Origin: an uncultured Bacillota bacterium
GTDB lineage: Bacteria > Bacillota > Clostridia > Christensenellales > UBA1242
Direction of reading: 5' to 3'
NCBI GenBank assembly: GCA_937889705.1
Contig: CALBYO010000131.1
Span: 1 to 13,980 of the forward strand
Length of the DNA stretch: 13,980 nt
Positions 13,309 through 13,980 of the stretch are shown one piece after another; position 1 is the first letter of the stretch, and every line of letters starts with the position of its first letter. Both the position numbers and the translations under genes were made by a program. The notes under the pieces are model-generated. The model searched no databases and was not told where the DNA came from. It saw only the letters and a program-made list of their open reading frames with translations.

Positions 13309-13314
13309 AGTTAT

Positions 13315-13809
13315 ATGATTTTAGAAAAATATAACAGGCAAAACTGTGTTGAATATGCGCTAACTTGGGCAAAAAGCAGAAATCCAAAATATTATGATTT
13401 TGAAGATTTAGGCGGCGACTGCACAAACTTTGCTTCACAAAGTGTTTTTGCTGGTTGCAATATTATGAACTATAATTATCCACTTGGTTGGTTTTATAAT
13501 TCAGCGTTTGATCGCTCGCCAAGTTGGACATCAGTTGAATATCTTCAAAACTTTTTGCTTAGAAATGAAATTTCAAAAGGCCCAGTTGGCAAAATTGCAA
13601 ATTTAAAAGATTTAGAACTCGGCGACTTGGTTCAAATAAAAACAAACGGAATTTACACGCATACGCTCGTTATAACAAAAATTGAAAGCGTGGGCCTGCC
13701 TTTTGATACATTTGTTTGTGCACATACCTACGACGCACTTAACCGCAGATTGTCCACATATAACTTAAAAGACGCTCGGTTTATAAAAATAATTGGCTTT
13801 TATAATTAA
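13315..13809 (+). CDS. Amidase_6-type putative peptidoglycan amidase, no signal peptide
   Basis: A compact 164-residue protein of the putative amidase domain family (Amidase_6), a papain-like fold related to NlpC/CHAP enzymes and usually linked to wall hydrolysis in sporulating Firmicutes. Evidence: YNRQNCVEYALTWAKSRNPK at the N-terminus (6-25), GGDCTNFASQ (33-42) with probable nucleophile C36, a GWFYNSA...SWTSVEYLQ segment (58-78), LGDLVQIK (102-109), THTLVIT (115-121) with probable catalytic H116, and CAHTYDALNR (135-144). The protein is essentially the bare domain with no secretion signal, unlike many relatives that have export signals or extra domains. There is no Shine-Dalgarno site; a -10-like TACAAT ends 6 bases before the ATG. 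No clear terminator follows. The substrate is not established. Confidence 0.85.
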   Translation: MILEKYNRQNCVEYALTWAKSRNPKYYDFEDLGGDCTNFASQSVFAGCNIMNYNYPLGWFYNSAFDRSPSWTSVEYLQNFLLRNEISKGPVGKIANLKDLELGDLVQIKTNGIYTHTLVITKIESVGLPFDTFVCAHTYDALNRRLSTYNLKDARFIKIIGFYN

Positions 13810-13827
13810 TTAAAATAGTTTAAATAT

Positions 13828-13856
13828 TTTGCATTCACATAATTTTTTGCTAAAAT
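13828..13856 (+). promoter_or_regulatory. Possible promoter of the last gene
   Basis: TTTGCA (13828-13833) and TAAAAT (13851-13856) have a 17-base spacer; the leader would be about 23 bases and hold a GGGGGTG ribosome binding site. The -35 is weak. Confidence 0.4.
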
Positions 13857-13885
13857 AAAGTTAATAATTTAACTTGGGGGTGTTT

Positions 13886-13980
13886 ATGCAAAGTAAAAGA
13901 CAAAGAAAAGCAATCATAATAACTATTGCAATTTTGGCGTGTTTGCTTATTGCACTTCTTGCAACATATTTTTCAGGTGC
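13886..13980 (+). CDS. N-terminus of a membrane-anchored or exported protein, cut by window edge
   Basis: Only 31 codons are visible. The start ATG at 13886 follows GGGGGTG at about 5 bases. The peptide begins MQSKRQRKA, strongly basic, followed by a hydrophobic stretch IIITIAILACLLIALLATYF and then small polar residues. This is an N-terminal signal or membrane anchor oriented with the basic end inside. A cysteine in the hydrophobic core (residue 19) is not in a lipobox context. The function cannot be told from this fragment. Confidence 0.75.
   Translation, partial: MQSKRQRKAIIITIAILACLLIALLATYFSG

Noticed and set aside
13810..13885. Terminator after the amidase gene
   Set aside because: The gap is almost pure A/T with no stable stem, so no terminator call is justified.

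Overview
The window is strongly AT-rich, gene-dense and bacterial. It looks like a chromosomal segment from a low-GC Bacillota (Clostridia-like) organism. The evidence is a sigma-H-type factor, a gene with a Spo0A DNA-binding domain, RicT (YaaT), Shine-Dalgarno sites of the AGGAG type, and two gene blocks familiar from Firmicutes: holB-ricT-trmN6-rsmI and uvrC-murB-PHP. I see no IS element, phage gene, CRISPR array, tRNA or rRNA. The genus cannot be fixed from the sequence alone.

Layout. Positions 1-6498 (minus strand) form one compact unit read from right to left: holB, ricT, trmN6, rsmI, uvrC, murB and a PHP-domain phosphatase cut by the window edge. Gaps run from a 4-base overlap to 33 bases. 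Positions 6499-6711 are a non-coding divergent region with phased A-tracts, an octamer repeated three times and a good promoter. It drives a Spo0A-like regulator on the plus strand (6712-7440), which has its own terminator. A two-domain protein of unknown function follows (7529-8470), with a terminator shared with the converging gene. Positions 8519-10426 (minus) encode a SurA/PrsA-like lipoprotein, preceded by a sigma-H-like gene (10524-11132). From 11213 the plus strand carries tatD-rsmA, rsfS under its own near-consensus promoter, an Amidase_6-type protein, and the start of a membrane-anchored protein that runs off the end.

How the genes fit together. Most are housekeeping: clamp loading (HolB), rRNA and tRNA modification (RsmI, RsmA, TrmN6), ribosome silencing (RsfS), excision repair (UvrC), and wall precursor synthesis (MurB). 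A regulatory theme runs through them: RicT, a Spo0A-type DNA-binding domain on a degenerate receiver, and sigma-H all belong to the circuit that controls sporulation and biofilm entry in Bacillus.

Most notable points: (1) the Spo0A-like protein keeps the DNA-contact residues but has lost the acidic pair of the receiver; (2) five genes without a Shine-Dalgarno site (holB, sigH, tatD, the amidase gene, murB) each have a TANNNT -10-like hexamer ending 6-8 bases before the start codon, which suggests leaderless mRNAs; (3) UvrC ends before the C-terminal helix-hairpin-helix domain, with no room for a frameshifted remnant; (4) the Spo0A-like promoter region is unusually structured.
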